Assembly: GCF_040702995.1 (NCBI RefSeq)
Contig: NZ_CP159992.1
Coordinates: 630,501 to 694,500 of the forward strand
Source of the DNA: Paenibacillus sp. AN1007
GTDB taxonomy: Bacteria; Bacillota; Bacilli; Paenibacillales; Paenibacillaceae
Length of the DNA stretch: 64,000 nucleotides
Direction of reading: 5' to 3'
Part shown: positions 38,258 to 48,390 of the stretch, piece after piece
How positions within the stretch are numbered: the first letter of the stretch is position 1
Layout of the letters: each line of letters begins with the position of its first letter
The notes under the pieces: generated by a model
The model's input: the letters and a program-made list of their open reading frames with translations, nothing else
Told to the model about the DNA's origin: nothing
The model's database searches: none
Translations under genes and position numbers: made by a program

Positions 38258-39838
38258 ATGGCGGGGAAGGTCTTTTTGGTAGGTGCGGGTCCTGGAGATG
38301 CAAGGTTGATTACCGTAAAAGGATGGGAAACCATCGGCAAGGCGGATGCTGTAGTGTACGATCGTTTGGCGAGTCCACGATTGCTGAAACTCATGAAACC
38401 GGGTGCGGTTAAAATCTATGTAGGGAAACGTCCGGATCGGCATACGATGAAGCAGGAAGAGATTAATCAGCTTCTTGTTGATCTGGCTCTTGAAGGCAAG
38501 GTTGTTGTACGTTTGAAAGGCGGAGACCCCACAATTTTCGGACGGGTTGGGGAAGAAGCAGAACTGCTGCACAAAAACGGTATTCCGTTTGAAATTGTAC
38601 CTGGTGTAACCGCCGCGATCAGCGTGCCTGCATATGCAGGCATACCGGTGACACATCGTGATTATGCTTCTTCCATCTCAATTATTACCGGACATGAAAG
38701 TCCGGATAAGCTGGATCGCAGCATTCATTGGGATAAAGTAACGAATGCAACGGGTACACTGGTATTTATGATGGGTGTTGCCAAGATTGGTTATATCAGC
38801 GAGCAGCTCATTCGTCATGGGCGTCCGGCAAGCACACCTGTAGCGCTTGTACGTTGGGGAACACGTGCAGAGCAGGATACCATTACAGGAACGCTGGAGG
38901 ATATCGAAGCTAAAGTTACTGCGGCAAACTTCCAGCCACCTGCTGTAATCGTTGTCGGAGATGTTGTGAATCAGCGGGAGCAGTTAAAATGGGCAGAGGT
39001 GCTGCCGCTGTTTGGCAAACGAATTCTGGTTACTCGCGCTCGCAGTCAAGCGAGTGAACTGGTCAGTCGCATCGAGGAACTCGGCGGAGAACCGTATGAG
39101 TTTCCAGTCATTGAGACGGTCATGCCGTCCAGTGAATCGTCCAAACAAAGTGTCAAAGAGGCACTCCATGTGTTAAATACGTTTGATTGGGTCTTTTTCA
39201 CAAGTGTGAATGGTGTAGAATTTTTCTTCCGTCATCTGGAAGACGAAGGCAAGGATATTCGCTCGCTTCATCAAGCGAGAATTGCCGCAGTGGGGCCGTC
39301 TACGGCAGAAGCACTGCGTAAGCACGGCATTGCACCCGAAGTTGTAAAGGGGCCTTTTCAGGCGGAAGGTATGCTGGAAACATTTGAGAGTGAATTAAAG
39401 GCGGGTCAGAAGGTGCTTATTCCACATGGCGATCTTGCACGCTCCTGGCTGCCGGAACAACTGCGAGAAAGAGGGCTTCATGTTACTGAGGCCATCATCT
39501 ATGACACCATTCTTGCGGGTGAGGATGACGATGAACTGCTCAAGCTGCTTGAAGAGGGCGGTATCCATGCGATGACCTTTACAAGCTCTTCCACCGTGAA
39601 GAACTTTATGAAGATGCTGAAACGCATGGGTGTAGACGATCCGCTGCCGCTGCTGAAGGGAGTAGAGGTTGCGTGTATTGGTCCGGTTACAGCCAAAACC
39701 GCAGAGGATGCTGGATTGAACGTCACTTTGATGGCAAAGGAAGCTACGATGACCAGCTTGATCGATGTATTGTGTGAGTGGAAACGTGCTGGCGGCAGTG
39801 GAACTGACAGCAGCATGGCTGGGCAGCTGCACGAATAA
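38258..39838 (+). CDS. cobA: CobA-HemD fusion: uroporphyrinogen-III methyltransferase/synthase
   Basis: 526 residues from the ATG at 38258 (AGGGGA at a spacing of 7). The first half is a SUMT tetrapyrrole methylase: [30 protein letters not shown] and [17 protein letters not shown]. It methylates uroporphyrinogen III twice to precorrin-2. The second half (from about 255) is uroporphyrinogen-III synthase, with [13 protein letters not shown] and [16 protein letters not shown] segments. One polypeptide therefore closes the macrocycle and diverts it to sirohaem/B12. It starts 4 bases after hemC. Confidence 0.96.
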   Translation: MAGKVFLVGAGPGDARLITVKGWETIGKADAVVYDRLASPRLLKLMKPGAVKIYVGKRPDRHTMKQEEINQLLVDLALEGKVVVRLKGGDPTIFGRVGEEAELLHKNGIPFEIVPGVTAAISVPAYAGIPVTHRDYASSISIITGHESPDKLDRSIHWDKVTNATGTLVFMMGVAKIGYISEQLIRHGRPASTPVALVRWGTRAEQDTITGTLEDIEAKVTAANFQPPAVIVVGDVVNQREQLKWAEVLPLFGKRILVTRARSQASELVSRIEELGGEPYEFPVIETVMPSSESSKQSVKEALHVLNTFDWVFFTSVNGVEFFFRHLEDEGKDIRSLHQARIAAVGPSTAEALRKHGIAPEVVKGPFQAEGMLETFESELKAGQKVLIPHGDLARSWLPEQLRERGLHVTEAIIYDTILAGEDDDELLKLLEEGGIHAMTFTSSSTVKNFMKMLKRMGVDDPLPLLKGVEVACIGPVTAKTAEDAGLNVTLMAKEATMTSLIDVLCEWKRAGGSGTDSSMAGQLHE

Positions 39839-39922
39839 CAGTTGTGAGAGTCAATTAGATTAAATCATTATCCTCTATGGATATCGTTATATGGAGAAGA
39901 GACAAGCTTCGGCTGAACCTAG

Positions 39923-39966
39923 GAAGCGTGCTGCATTCGATAAGAAACAGCGCGCTTCGCTTTTTG
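39923..39966 (+). terminator. Intra-operon terminator before hemB
   Basis: An 11-bp stem (39923-39933 with 39948-39958, one G-T pair) is followed by GCTTTTT. It lies 37 bases before the hemB start and may terminate partially or attenuate. Confidence 0.75.
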
Positions 39967-39997
39967 CAGCATAAAATTTCAGGGAGGTATATTATAA

Positions 39998-40999
39998 ATG
40001 GGGTTTCCAATCGTACGTCATCGCCGTTTACGTCAATCAGCAGGCATTCGCAGTATGGTAAGAGAGACACACTTGACTGTGGATGATTTTATTCAGCCGA
40101 TCTATGTCACATACGGCGAAAATGTTAAATCCGAAATTAAGTCTATGCCGGGTGTATTTCGTTTCTCGCTGGATCGTTTGCAGGAAGAAGTGAAAGAGAT
40201 TGCTGAGTTGGGCATTCCGGCTGTACTGTTGTTCGGTATTCCGGAAACGAAGGACAGTGTAGGTTCGTCCGGTTTTGCTGAGGATGGTATTGTTCAGGAA
40301 GCCACGAGATTAATTAAATCCTGGTATCCTGAATTACTGGTGATCGCAGACACATGTCTGTGTGAATTCACAGATCATGGGCACTGCGGTATGGTGCACA
40401 CAACTGAGATTGACGGCCATATCTGCGGTGACGTTCTCAATGACGAGTCACTGGAGCTGCTTGTCCAGACGGCAGTGTCACAAGCTAAAGCTGGCGCAGA
40501 CATTATCGCTCCTTCAAATATGATGGACGGTTTTGTCCAGGCGATTCGTGCAGGTCTGGATGAGAATGGATTCAGTCATATCCCGATTATGTCATACTCC
40601 GTTAAATATGCTTCTGCGTTCTACGGTCCATTCCGTGAAGCAGCAGATTCCACACCGCAGTTCGGGGATCGCAAATCATATCAGATGGACCCGGCAAACG
40701 CTCGGGAAGCACTCCGCGAAGCAGAGACCGATGTGCTGGAGGGAGCCGATATGTTGATGGTCAAACCATCGCTATCCTATCTCGATATCATGCGTACCAT
40801 CAAGGATCAATTCGATCTCCCGCTCGTTGCTTATAACGTAAGTGGAGAGTATGCCATGGTAAAGGCGGCTGCCATTCAAGGATGGATTGATGAGAAAAAG
40901 GTAGCTATGGAAATTTTGCTCAGCATGAAACGTGCAGGAGCAGATATGATCATTACGTATTATGCCAAAGATGCATCAAGGTGGCTGGCTGAAAAGTAA
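39998..40999 (+). CDS. hemB: Porphobilinogen synthase (ALA dehydratase)
   Basis: 333 residues. It condenses two 5-aminolevulinate molecules to porphobilinogen. A zinc-type site is visible at Cys120, Cys122 and Cys130 ([13 protein letters not shown]). Schiff-base lysines lie in [14 protein letters not shown] and [18 protein letters not shown] precedes the ATG. It follows cobA-hemD after 159 bases containing a terminator-like hairpin, so its expression may be separately tuned. Confidence 0.98.
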   Translation: MGFPIVRHRRLRQSAGIRSMVRETHLTVDDFIQPIYVTYGENVKSEIKSMPGVFRFSLDRLQEEVKEIAELGIPAVLLFGIPETKDSVGSSGFAEDGIVQEATRLIKSWYPELLVIADTCLCEFTDHGHCGMVHTTEIDGHICGDVLNDESLELLVQTAVSQAKAGADIIAPSNMMDGFVQAIRAGLDENGFSHIPIMSYSVKYASAFYGPFREAADSTPQFGDRKSYQMDPANAREALREAETDVLEGADMLMVKPSLSYLDIMRTIKDQFDLPLVAYNVSGEYAMVKAAAIQGWIDEKKVAMEILLSMKRAGADMIITYYAKDASRWLAEK

Positions 41000-41059
41000 G
41001 CTGCTGTATACCAACGGGTTAAATATAGACCGTGTATATATATCCAAATAAAACCCATA

Positions 41060-41096
41060 GGCCTTACTCTTTTAAAAGAAAGATACAAGTAAGGCC
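41060..41096 (+). other. Hairpin between hemB and hemL
   Basis: A 9-bp perfect stem, GGCCTTACT/AGTAAGGCC (41060-41068 with 41088-41096), with no T run. It may be an RNA-processing or stability element just before the hemL ribosome-binding site. Confidence 0.5.
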
Positions 41097-41117
41097 GTTA
41101 AAATAAGGAGGATGTTC

Positions 41118-42422
41118 ATGACTGCACAACAAGGCAATCGCCGCAATGATGAGCGCTCACGCAGCGCATTTGAGGAAGCCAAGCAGTACATACCTGGAGG
41201 AGTAAACAGTCCGGTGCGGGCATTCAAATCGGTGGGACTTACGCCAATCTATGTCGAGCGTGGAGAGGGCTCCAAAATCTACGATATTGATGGCAATATG
41301 TTCATTGATTATGTAGGCTCTTGGGGACCATTGATTATGGGGCATGCCCATCCAGATGTTGTGGAGGCACTCCGGGAGACCGCCCAGAAAGGCACTAGTT
41401 TTGGTGCGCCAACACTGCTCGAAACAGAAATGGCGAAGCTTGTCTGTGAGCGTGTGCCTTCTATTGATATTGTGCGTATGGTTAATTCCGGTACAGAAGC
41501 AACGATGAGTGCAATTCGATTGGCGCGTGGAGTAACCCGACGCAGCAAAATACTGAAGTTTGAGGGTTCCTATCATGGACATGCAGACAGCTTGTTGATT
41601 AAAGCTGGTTCGGGTGTAGCCACATTGGGATTGCCAGATAGCCCCGGAGTTCCAGAAGGGGTAGCTGTGAATACAATCACGGTGCCTTACAACGATTTGG
41701 AGTCCGTACGTCTTGCTTTTGAGCGGTTCGGAGAAGAGATTGCTGGAGTGATCGTAGAGCCGGTTGCAGGTAATATGGGCGTTGTACCTCCGGCTTCCGG
41801 ATTTTTGGAAGGCTTGCGCAGTGTGACTGCGGAGTATGGAAGCTTGTTGATCTTTGACGAGGTGATGACTGGTTTCCGTGTAGGACTTAACTGTGCACAA
41901 GGCCGGTTTGGGGTTACACCGGATTTGACATGTCTGGGTAAAGTCATCGGTGGTGGGCTTCCAGTAGGCGCTTATGGGGGCCGCCGGGATCTTATGGAAC
42001 AGATTGCACCGACAGGACCAATCTATCAGGCTGGTACACTAAGTGGTAATCCGCTGGCGATGGCTGCGGGTTATACTACGCTGAAGCTTTTGACACCGGA
42101 AGTTTACGATCGTCTGGAGCTGCTGTCTGCACGTTTACAGGCTGGATTCGAGAAAAATGCAGCAGAAGCAGGCGTTGCTGTAACGATTAACCGTGTTGGT
42201 TCAATGGTATGTCCATTCTTCAGTGCCGTTCCGGTAACTAATTACGATATTGCGAAAGATAGCAATCTGGATCAATTCCGCCGTTATTTTGCAGCGATGA
42301 TAGATCATGGTGTTAGTGTTGCACCTTCCCAGTATGAAGGGATGTTTGTATCCGGAGTGCATACGGAGCAGGATATTGAGGATACCATTGAGGCAAACCG
42401 CAAGGCTCTGCAATCGTTATGA
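41118..42422 (+). CDS. hemL: Glutamate-1-semialdehyde 2,1-aminomutase
   Basis: 434 residues from the ATG at 41118 (AAGGAGG at a spacing of 6; the in-frame ATG at 41112 touches that site). A PLP enzyme of aminotransferase class III that isomerises glutamate-1-semialdehyde to 5-aminolevulinate. The PLP lysine is about residue 275 in [23 protein letters not shown] and [12 protein letters not shown] are conserved. It is the last tetrapyrrole gene of the cluster and overlaps the next gene by 4 bases. Confidence 0.98.
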   Translation: MTAQQGNRRNDERSRSAFEEAKQYIPGGVNSPVRAFKSVGLTPIYVERGEGSKIYDIDGNMFIDYVGSWGPLIMGHAHPDVVEALRETAQKGTSFGAPTLLETEMAKLVCERVPSIDIVRMVNSGTEATMSAIRLARGVTRRSKILKFEGSYHGHADSLLIKAGSGVATLGLPDSPGVPEGVAVNTITVPYNDLESVRLAFERFGEEIAGVIVEPVAGNMGVVPPASGFLEGLRSVTAEYGSLLIFDEVMTGFRVGLNCAQGRFGVTPDLTCLGKVIGGGLPVGAYGGRRDLMEQIAPTGPIYQAGTLSGNPLAMAAGYTTLKLLTPEVYDRLELLSARLQAGFEKNAAEAGVAVTINRVGSMVCPFFSAVPVTNYDIAKDSNLDQFRRYFAAMIDHGVSVAPSQYEGMFVSGVHTEQDIEDTIEANRKALQSL

Positions 42423-43324
42423 GTATCAGAAGCTGGAAACGCCGCGGGCAGTGGCTTGAGCTGATGCCGGGTAAAGCAGTAACTGGAAGCGAGGACAGAC
42501 AGGCTGCCGCTGAACAATGGCTTCTGTCCGAGCTTCAATTCCCGGAGAAGCTGCTTCGCCAGCTCAAGGCATCTCAGGGCATACAGCTAGCAGGGGACCG
42601 GCTTCGGCTGGCCCTTTTTGCTGTGCAGGCACTAGATGTGGAGCCTCGCTGGGCTGATCTGGATGTATTGTACGAAGATGATTTCTGTCTCGTTGTGCAT
42701 AAACCGGCCGGGATGAAGCTTCATCCGGATGGAAGCCGTGAAGATCAGGCAGTTACACTGGATCATGCGGTAGCTTCTTATTACGAGATGAACGGAATCC
42801 AGACGAGTGTGCGGCATGTTCATCGTCTGGATGAGGATACGACGGGTCCTGTTTTATATGCCAAAAATACGTTTGCGCTCGCCAAACTAGACGAAGCGAT
42901 GCGTCATAAAGCGATTGATCGTCAGTATGCTGCCATCGCAGGCGGCCAAGTTTCGGGTGATCTCCGCAAAATTGATGCACCGATTGGAAAGGACAGGCAC
43001 CATAAGCAGCGCAGACGTGTGTCCGAAGGAGGACAGGATGCGGTTACTCATGTGGAGATCGTACACGTATGGGACAGGGCTACGCTGGTGCGTTTGAAAC
43101 TGGAAACGGGTCGTACACATCAGATTCGTGTTCACCTCAGTTATGCCGGGCATCCGCTTGTAGGTGACAAGCTGTATGGAGGACGTTCAGATCAGATTGG
43201 CCGGCAGGCTCTGCACGGTGAAGTCCTTCGATTTACTCATCCTTTAACCGGAGCTTCCATTGAAGTACATGACCCTTGGCCGGCGGATTTTGAACAATTA
43301 GCAGCAAGAGAGAGTCACAATTAG
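42419..43324 (+). CDS. RluA-family pseudouridine synthase
   Basis: 301 residues. The catalytic Asp138 lies in [15 protein letters not shown], with [12 protein letters not shown] before and [19 protein letters not shown] after it. The usual HRLDxxTSG appears here with TTG in place of TSG. It isomerises uridine in rRNA or tRNA; the target is unknown. The ATG overlaps the hemL stop (ATGA), so translation is coupled to the haem operon. A strong terminator follows, so it is the last gene of the long hem transcript. Confidence 0.93.
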   Translation: MSIRSWKRRGQWLELMPGKAVTGSEDRQAAAEQWLLSELQFPEKLLRQLKASQGIQLAGDRLRLALFAVQALDVEPRWADLDVLYEDDFCLVVHKPAGMKLHPDGSREDQAVTLDHAVASYYEMNGIQTSVRHVHRLDEDTTGPVLYAKNTFALAKLDEAMRHKAIDRQYAAIAGGQVSGDLRKIDAPIGKDRHHKQRRRVSEGGQDAVTHVEIVHVWDRATLVRLKLETGRTHQIRVHLSYAGHPLVGDKLYGGRSDQIGRQALHGEVLRFTHPLTGASIEVHDPWPADFEQLAARESHN

Positions 43325-43328
43325 AGCA

Positions 43329-43361
43329 CGGACCTGTTCAAGCAGGTCCGTTCTTTTTTTG
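43329..43361 (+). terminator. hem operon terminator
   Basis: The stem CGGACCTG/CAGGTCCG (43329-43336 with 43343-43350) is followed by TTC and seven T. Confidence 0.9.
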
Positions 43362-43532
43362 TTTACACTTACTTTGAAGTCTCAAAAATTGCTGAAACCC
43401 GTGCATGCTTTTCATAAAAGGTGGCATGCCCATCCCATTTCGGGCATATAGATGGGTAACGAAGGATTGAACCATGGATCAGTCCCATGAGAAGGATCAT
43501 GGTGAACATATGCCGAAAGGAGGACGCCACCT

Positions 43533-45137
43533 TTGTTGAATCAACCTTATGGTTTGCGGTTCGATATTTATGAGCGTGTTCATTTGTCTGAGGGAGTGCC
43601 TGCCATTGAGGAACTGGAAGAAATTGAACTATATCCGCGCATCCAGGTAATCGGACAGGACGACCATGCCACCCTGAGGGGGCATCTGCTGCTTACAGGA
43701 ACGTACCGGGGGGAAAGTGAAGATTCAGAGGAATTAAAGCATTTTATACCTGTCGAAATTACTGTACCATTAAACCGGGTGAGATCCATTGATGATATTT
43801 CGATTGAAATTGAAAATTTTGATGTTGACCTGTTATCCAGCCGGAGTCTGAATATTACAGGTGTACTTTCATTGCGAGGCATTGAGGGCTTCCCTGTAGA
43901 GGAACCTCAGGTGTGGTCTGCAGATGAATTTACGGTTGTTCACTCGTCTGAAGCTGAGCAGGACAGCCGTACGAATGAACGGGAACAGGCGGAGCAGTTC
44001 GAACTGCAGGAACAAGCGGGGCGATATGAGCCAGATGATCAGTTCCAGCAGGGTGAAGAAAACGAGCTTGCGAATGCGGCTGAACTTGCTGCGTACGGTT
44101 CTCCCGAATCAGCAGATTTGTCTGTGAGAACCCAGGGAGAAGCGGGATATGAAGAGCTCTCGCAAGCTTATTGGAATCAGGCATCGGCCGAGCCGTTAAC
44201 GCCGGACACTGCTGTAGCTGATGAACGGGATGTACACAGACAGCCTGAGGCAGACGACGGAAGTTTGCTCTCACAGACATCAAATGAAACATATGAAGCG
44301 CCTTCTCCAATCTCTTCATTTGAAGCCCCATCTCCAATCTCTTCATTTATGGCGGAGACGGCCGACAGACTCGCTTCCTATCCGGAGTCTGAACCGCTTC
44401 TTCCGATAGAAGAAGAAACGTCAGCATGGACTGAGCCAACCGTAATTAGCGTACCCGAGAACCTGATATCTTCGAGTTCCTCTGCTTCTGAACAGGCCCG
44501 TTCAGAAGCAGAACAAAGACCGCTGGAAGATACAGCTCCTAAGGTATGGCACTTTGAAGAAGCTCGGTCAAGTGCCCAGCAGGAGGAGCAGGTGATTCCA
44601 AATACCTCAGCTCATGCACAGACCGAGAACTGGCAGGACGTATTTGCTTCATCTGAAGCGGTTCAGCCAGAAGAAGAGCGGCCTGTGCTGGAACCGGCGG
44701 AGGAAAACGCCCTGCTGCAGCATGAGGCATCTGTTCCTGAACCCATTGCTGAGGCGGAAGACAAGCCGGAACTGAAGGTTGCTTTCGGCAGCAAGAAGGA
44801 GTCGTCACCAAGAGAAGAAGAGGGTGTGGGCATCTCCTCGCTGTTATCATCCGGCCGTGCCGCTCGGGAAGTTGAGGAAGAGCGCGGTGAGGAGACCCCT
44901 GCTGGAGCTGTCCCAGAAGATACGAGTCAGGCAGAAGATGTAGAATGGAAGAATCTGTTCCTGGGAACGATTGTAGATCAGACACCGTTCCGCAAAGTAA
45001 AGCTGTGCATTGTGCAGCGCGAAGATACACTGGATGCCATTGCAGACAGGTACCAGCTCAGTACCAGAGAACTGCAGTTGTATAATCGATTGACCGAGCA
45101 GGTTGTAGAAGAAGGACAGATTCTGTATATTCCCTAA
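43533..45137 (+). CDS. spoVID: Stage VI sporulation protein D (SpoVID)
   Basis: 534 residues. The N-terminal domain (about 1-130, starting LRFDIYERVHLSEGVPAIEE) is the SpoVID coat-anchoring domain. A long acidic low-complexity middle follows, and a LysM domain ends the protein (VQREDTLDAIADRYQL, LQLYNRL, ILYIP). In B. subtilis SpoVID sits at the forespore outer membrane and guides coat encasement, with the LysM part contacting lipid II or peptidoglycan. The TTG start has AAAGGAGG 9 bases upstream. The middle carries a 27-bp tandem repeat. A sigma-E-like -10 (CATATAGAT, about 43447) lies upstream. ysxE, the usual next gene, is absent. Confidence 0.92.
   Translation: MLNQPYGLRFDIYERVHLSEGVPAIEELEEIELYPRIQVIGQDDHATLRGHLLLTGTYRGESEDSEELKHFIPVEITVPLNRVRSIDDISIEIENFDVDLLSSRSLNITGVLSLRGIEGFPVEEPQVWSADEFTVVHSSEAEQDSRTNEREQAEQFELQEQAGRYEPDDQFQQGEENELANAAELAAYGSPESADLSVRTQGEAGYEELSQAYWNQASAEPLTPDTAVADERDVHRQPEADDGSLLSQTSNETYEAPSPISSFEAPSPISSFMAETADRLASYPESEPLLPIEEETSAWTEPTVISVPENLISSSSSASEQARSEAEQRPLEDTAPKVWHFEEARSSAQQEEQVIPNTSAHAQTENWQDVFASSEAVQPEEERPVLEPAEENALLQHEASVPEPIAEAEDKPELKVAFGSKKESSPREEEGVGISSLLSSGRAAREVEEERGEETPAGAVPEDTSQAEDVEWKNLFLGTIVDQTPFRKVKLCIVQREDTLDAIADRYQLSTRELQLYNRLTEQVVEEGQILYIP
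44295..44348 (+). repeat. 27-bp tandem repeat inside spoVID
   Basis: Two tandem 27-bp units (44295-44321 and 44322-44348) differ by about two bases and encode EAPSPISSF twice in the acidic linker. Confidence 0.9.
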
Positions 45138-45166
45138 ATTGCTGACTGGGATATGGCAGTCTAACC

Positions 45167-45199
45167 ACCCGTAATCCTCTGAAGGGATTGCGGGTTTTC
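45167..45199 (+). terminator. spoVID terminator
   Basis: An 11-bp stem with one G-T pair (45167-45177 with 45185-45195), then TTT. Confidence 0.75.
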
Positions 45200-45250
45200 C
45201 TTGTTTTTTAGAATTCCACGTGTTCATAGTCAGCTTTCACTGCTGCCAGG

Positions 45251-45279
45251 TTGACTATCGCGCACGAGCAGGGTATGAT
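45251..45279 (+). promoter_or_regulatory. Sigma-A promoter of valS
   Basis: TTGACT (45251-45256), a 17-base spacer and TATGAT (45274-45279). Transcription should start near 45286, at the head of the T-box leader. Confidence 0.8.
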
Positions 45280-45299
45280 GTGTTTAGGTTTTTTGAATA

Positions 45300-45600
45300 A
45301 TGACGTGGATCGGGAGTAGTAGACAGTATGACCTTTCAGAGAGTGGGATCGATGCGCTGTGAGATTCCGCAGGAACCAACTGATCGAAGTCGCCCGGGAG
45401 TTGCCTGTTTGAGTTCTGTAGGTGGATGCTGCATATCCATTAACCTCGGAGGTAGGATGGGCCGGTCGCAGCCGTTATCTGCTTGAAGTGTCACGCCAGA
45501 TCCAGGATGAACAGTTATCCCGATGTCAGCGTGAAACAAAGGTGGTACCGCGAAAGCTAACCTTTCGTCCTTTGATGGATGAAAGGTTTTTTTTGTTTTT
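45300..45600 (+). promoter_or_regulatory. T-box riboswitch controlling valS
   Basis: The leader has an AGTA motif near 45315, an AGAGAG box near 45338 and a GTC at 45389-45391 after GAA, the likely Val specifier codon. The T-box proper, AAGGTGGTACCGCG, is at about 45539-45552. A terminator stem (45559-45566 with 45581-45588) and T run follow. Uncharged tRNA-Val pairing with the specifier and T-box should favour antitermination, so valS rises on valine starvation. Confidence 0.92.
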
Positions 45601-45640
45601 TAGCGATGATGATGATGATGAAGTAACGGAGGAATGACAC

Positions 45641-48304
45641 ATGTCTGAACAAAAAAAAGCAACAACCGAAATGCCGACCACATATGATCCAAAGGCTGCA
45701 GAGGACAAATGGTACTCCACTTGGACAGAGCGCGGGTATTTCCAAGCGGGCAAACGCAAGGATGCTGAGCCGTACACGATTGTAATTCCACCTCCAAACG
45801 TGACCGGTATGCTTCATATCGGGCATGCACTTGACTTCACACTCCAGGATATCCTCATTCGTACGAAACGTATGCAGGGATATGATGCGCTTTGGCTGCC
45901 GGGCTCTGACCATGCAGGGATTGCTACGCAAACGAAGGTGGAGCAGAAGCTGCGTGAAGAGGGATTGACGCGTTATGATCTGGGACGTGAGAAGTTTCTG
46001 GAGAAAGTATGGGACTGGAAAGATCAATACGCTACAACCATTCGTCAGCAGTGGGGTAAAATGGGGCTGTCTCTTGACTATTCCCGTGAACGTTTCACAC
46101 TGGATGAAGGTCTGTCCAAAGCGGTACGTAAAGTATTTGTACAGTTGTATGAGAAAGGTCTCATTTATCGCGGTAAACGCATTATTAACTGGGACCCGGT
46201 AAACCGTACGGCACTGTCTGATATTGAAGTTGAATATAAAGAAGTTCAGGGACATCTCTACCACCTGCGTTATCCGCTCCAAGATGGCAGTGGCCATATT
46301 ACTGTGGCAACGACTCGTCCGGAAACGATGCTGGGTGATACGGCTGTTGCTGTTCATCCGAAGGATGAGCGTTATGCAGATATGATTGGTAAAACCCTCG
46401 TACTTCCTATTATTGGACGTGAGATACCGGTTATTGCTGATGACTATGTCGACAAAGAGTTCGGCAGTGGTGCGGTAAAAATCACACCTGCACACGACCC
46501 GAATGACTTTGAAGTAGGTCTGCGCCATGAACTGCCTCAAATCACGGTTATGGACGAAAGCGGGACAATGAATGCCGAGGCGGGTAAATATCAAGGGCTG
46601 GATCGCAGCGACTGCCGCAAACAGATCGTTGCAGATTTGAAAGAACAGGGTGTGCTGATCAGTATCGAAGATCATATGCACCAAGTGGGTCACAGTGAGC
46701 GTACCGGAGCAGTGGTTGAGCCGTATCTGTCCACACAATGGTTCGTTGAGATGAAACCGCTGGCGGAGAGAGCGATCAAAAGGCAGCAGAGCGGTGAAGG
46801 TGTTAACTTTGTTCCGGATCGTTTTGAGAAAACATACCTGAACTGGATTGAAAACGTTCGTGACTGGTGTATTTCCCGTCAACTATGGTGGGGACACCGT
46901 ATTCCTGCTTGGTACGATGAGGAGACGGGCGAAGTGATTGTATCGGCTGAAGACCCGACGACACTGCCTGAATATGCCGGACGGAAGCTGAAGCAGGATG
47001 AAGATGTTCTGGATACATGGTTCAGCTCGGCGCTGTGGCCTTTCTCAACATTGGGCTGGCCCGAAGATTCGGAAGACCTGAAGCGTTATTATCCAACCAA
47101 CGTACTCGTTACCGGTTATGACATCATCTATTTCTGGGTGGCACGTATGATCTTCACCGCCTTGGAATTCACGGATGAAATCCCGTTCAAGGATGTACTG
47201 ATGCATGGTCTTGTACGTGATGCAGACGGACGTAAAATGTCCAAATCTTTGGGGAATGGTGTAGACCCGCTGGATGTTATCGAAAAATATGGTGCAGATG
47301 CGATGCGTTATATGATTTCGACCAGCAGTACGCCGGGACAGGATTTGCGTTTCCGCTGGGAGCGGGTTGAACAGGCTCGTAACTTTGCCAATAAAATCTG
47401 GAACGCTTCCCGCTTCGCATTGATGAACCTGGAAGGTTTCACCTACGAGGATCGAGATATCAGCGGTGAGCTCGGAACGGCGGATTATTGGATTTTGCAC
47501 CGTCTGAACGAAACTTCCCGTGATATTACGCGTCTAATCGATGCATATGAATTTGGGGAAACAGGCCGCGTGTTATACAACTTTATCTGGGATGATCTGT
47601 GTGACTGGTACATCGAATTCGCCAAGCTGTCATTCTACGGAGACGACCCGATTGCGAAGAAGAAAACACAGTCGGTGCTGGCTTACGTGCTGGATCAGAC
47701 CATGCGCCTGATCCATCCGTTCATGCCTTACATCTCTGAAGAGATCTGGCAGCACCTTCCGCATGAAGGGGAGACGATCACACTCGCTTCCTGGCCGGAA
47801 TATGATCCTGCGCTGGAGAATCCGGAAGCTGTTGCCGAGATGAATCTGCTGATGGATACCATTCGTGCTGTTCGTAACATTCGTGCCGAAGTGAATGTGC
47901 CTATGAGCAAAAAGATCGAGTTAATGGTGAAGGCGAACAATGACGAAACATCCAGCATTATCGAGCGCAACAGTCATTATATCAAGCGTTTCTGCAACAC
48001 ATCCGAGTTTGAGAGCGGACTGAATTTGAGTTCACCAGACAAAGCCATGACGGCCATTATTACAGGAGCTGAACTGTACCTGCCGCTGGCTGGCCTGATC
48101 GATATCGAACAGGAAGTCGCTCGTCTGGAGAAAGAACTGCAGAACCTTGAAGGTGAAGTACTCCGCGTAGAAAAGAAACTGGCGAATGAAGGTTTCGTAG
48201 CCAAGGCTCCGGCTAAGGTTATCGAAGAAGAACGTGCCAAACAAGCAGACTATTCCGATAAACGGGATAAAGTCATTGCTCGGATCAAGGAACTGAAAGG
48301 TTAA
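45641..48304 (+). CDS. valS: Valyl-tRNA synthetase
   Basis: An 887-residue class I aminoacyl-tRNA synthetase that charges tRNA-Val. HIGH appears in HIGHALD (about residue 60) and KMSKS in KMSKSLGN (about 531). An editing domain lies between them ([17 protein letters not shown]). The C-terminal coiled coil (about 820-887) is Glu/Lys-rich. ACGGAGGAA precedes the ATG. It is controlled by the T-box leader and followed by a terminator. Confidence 0.98.
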   Translation: MSEQKKATTEMPTTYDPKAAEDKWYSTWTERGYFQAGKRKDAEPYTIVIPPPNVTGMLHIGHALDFTLQDILIRTKRMQGYDALWLPGSDHAGIATQTKVEQKLREEGLTRYDLGREKFLEKVWDWKDQYATTIRQQWGKMGLSLDYSRERFTLDEGLSKAVRKVFVQLYEKGLIYRGKRIINWDPVNRTALSDIEVEYKEVQGHLYHLRYPLQDGSGHITVATTRPETMLGDTAVAVHPKDERYADMIGKTLVLPIIGREIPVIADDYVDKEFGSGAVKITPAHDPNDFEVGLRHELPQITVMDESGTMNAEAGKYQGLDRSDCRKQIVADLKEQGVLISIEDHMHQVGHSERTGAVVEPYLSTQWFVEMKPLAERAIKRQQSGEGVNFVPDRFEKTYLNWIENVRDWCISRQLWWGHRIPAWYDEETGEVIVSAEDPTTLPEYAGRKLKQDEDVLDTWFSSALWPFSTLGWPEDSEDLKRYYPTNVLVTGYDIIYFWVARMIFTALEFTDEIPFKDVLMHGLVRDADGRKMSKSLGNGVDPLDVIEKYGADAMRYMISTSSTPGQDLRFRWERVEQARNFANKIWNASRFALMNLEGFTYEDRDISGELGTADYWILHRLNETSRDITRLIDAYEFGETGRVLYNFIWDDLCDWYIEFAKLSFYGDDPIAKKKTQSVLAYVLDQTMRLIHPFMPYISEEIWQHLPHEGETITLASWPEYDPALENPEAVAEMNLLMDTIRAVRNIRAEVNVPMSKKIELMVKANNDETSSIIERNSHYIKRFCNTSEFESGLNLSSPDKAMTAIITGAELYLPLAGLIDIEQEVARLEKELQNLEGEVLRVEKKLANEGFVAKAPAKVIEEERAKQADYSDKRDKVIARIKELKG

Positions 48305-48313
48305 TACCAAAAG

Positions 48314-48353
48314 AGTCGGATGGAGTGCTTACCGCGCCATCCGGCTGCTTTTT
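48314..48353 (+). terminator. valS terminator
   Basis: A 10-bp stem with one G-T pair (48314-48323 with 48337-48346), then GCTTTTT. Confidence 0.8.
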
Positions 48354-48390
48354 CAACTTTCTATCAAACAGGGGACCGAAGGTGAATAAG

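Noticed and set aside
45557..46882. 441-codon open frame on the minus strand opposite valS
   Set aside because: It lies entirely antisense to valS and its leader, has no ribosome-binding site and no family-like motif. It is explained by codon bias of the real gene.
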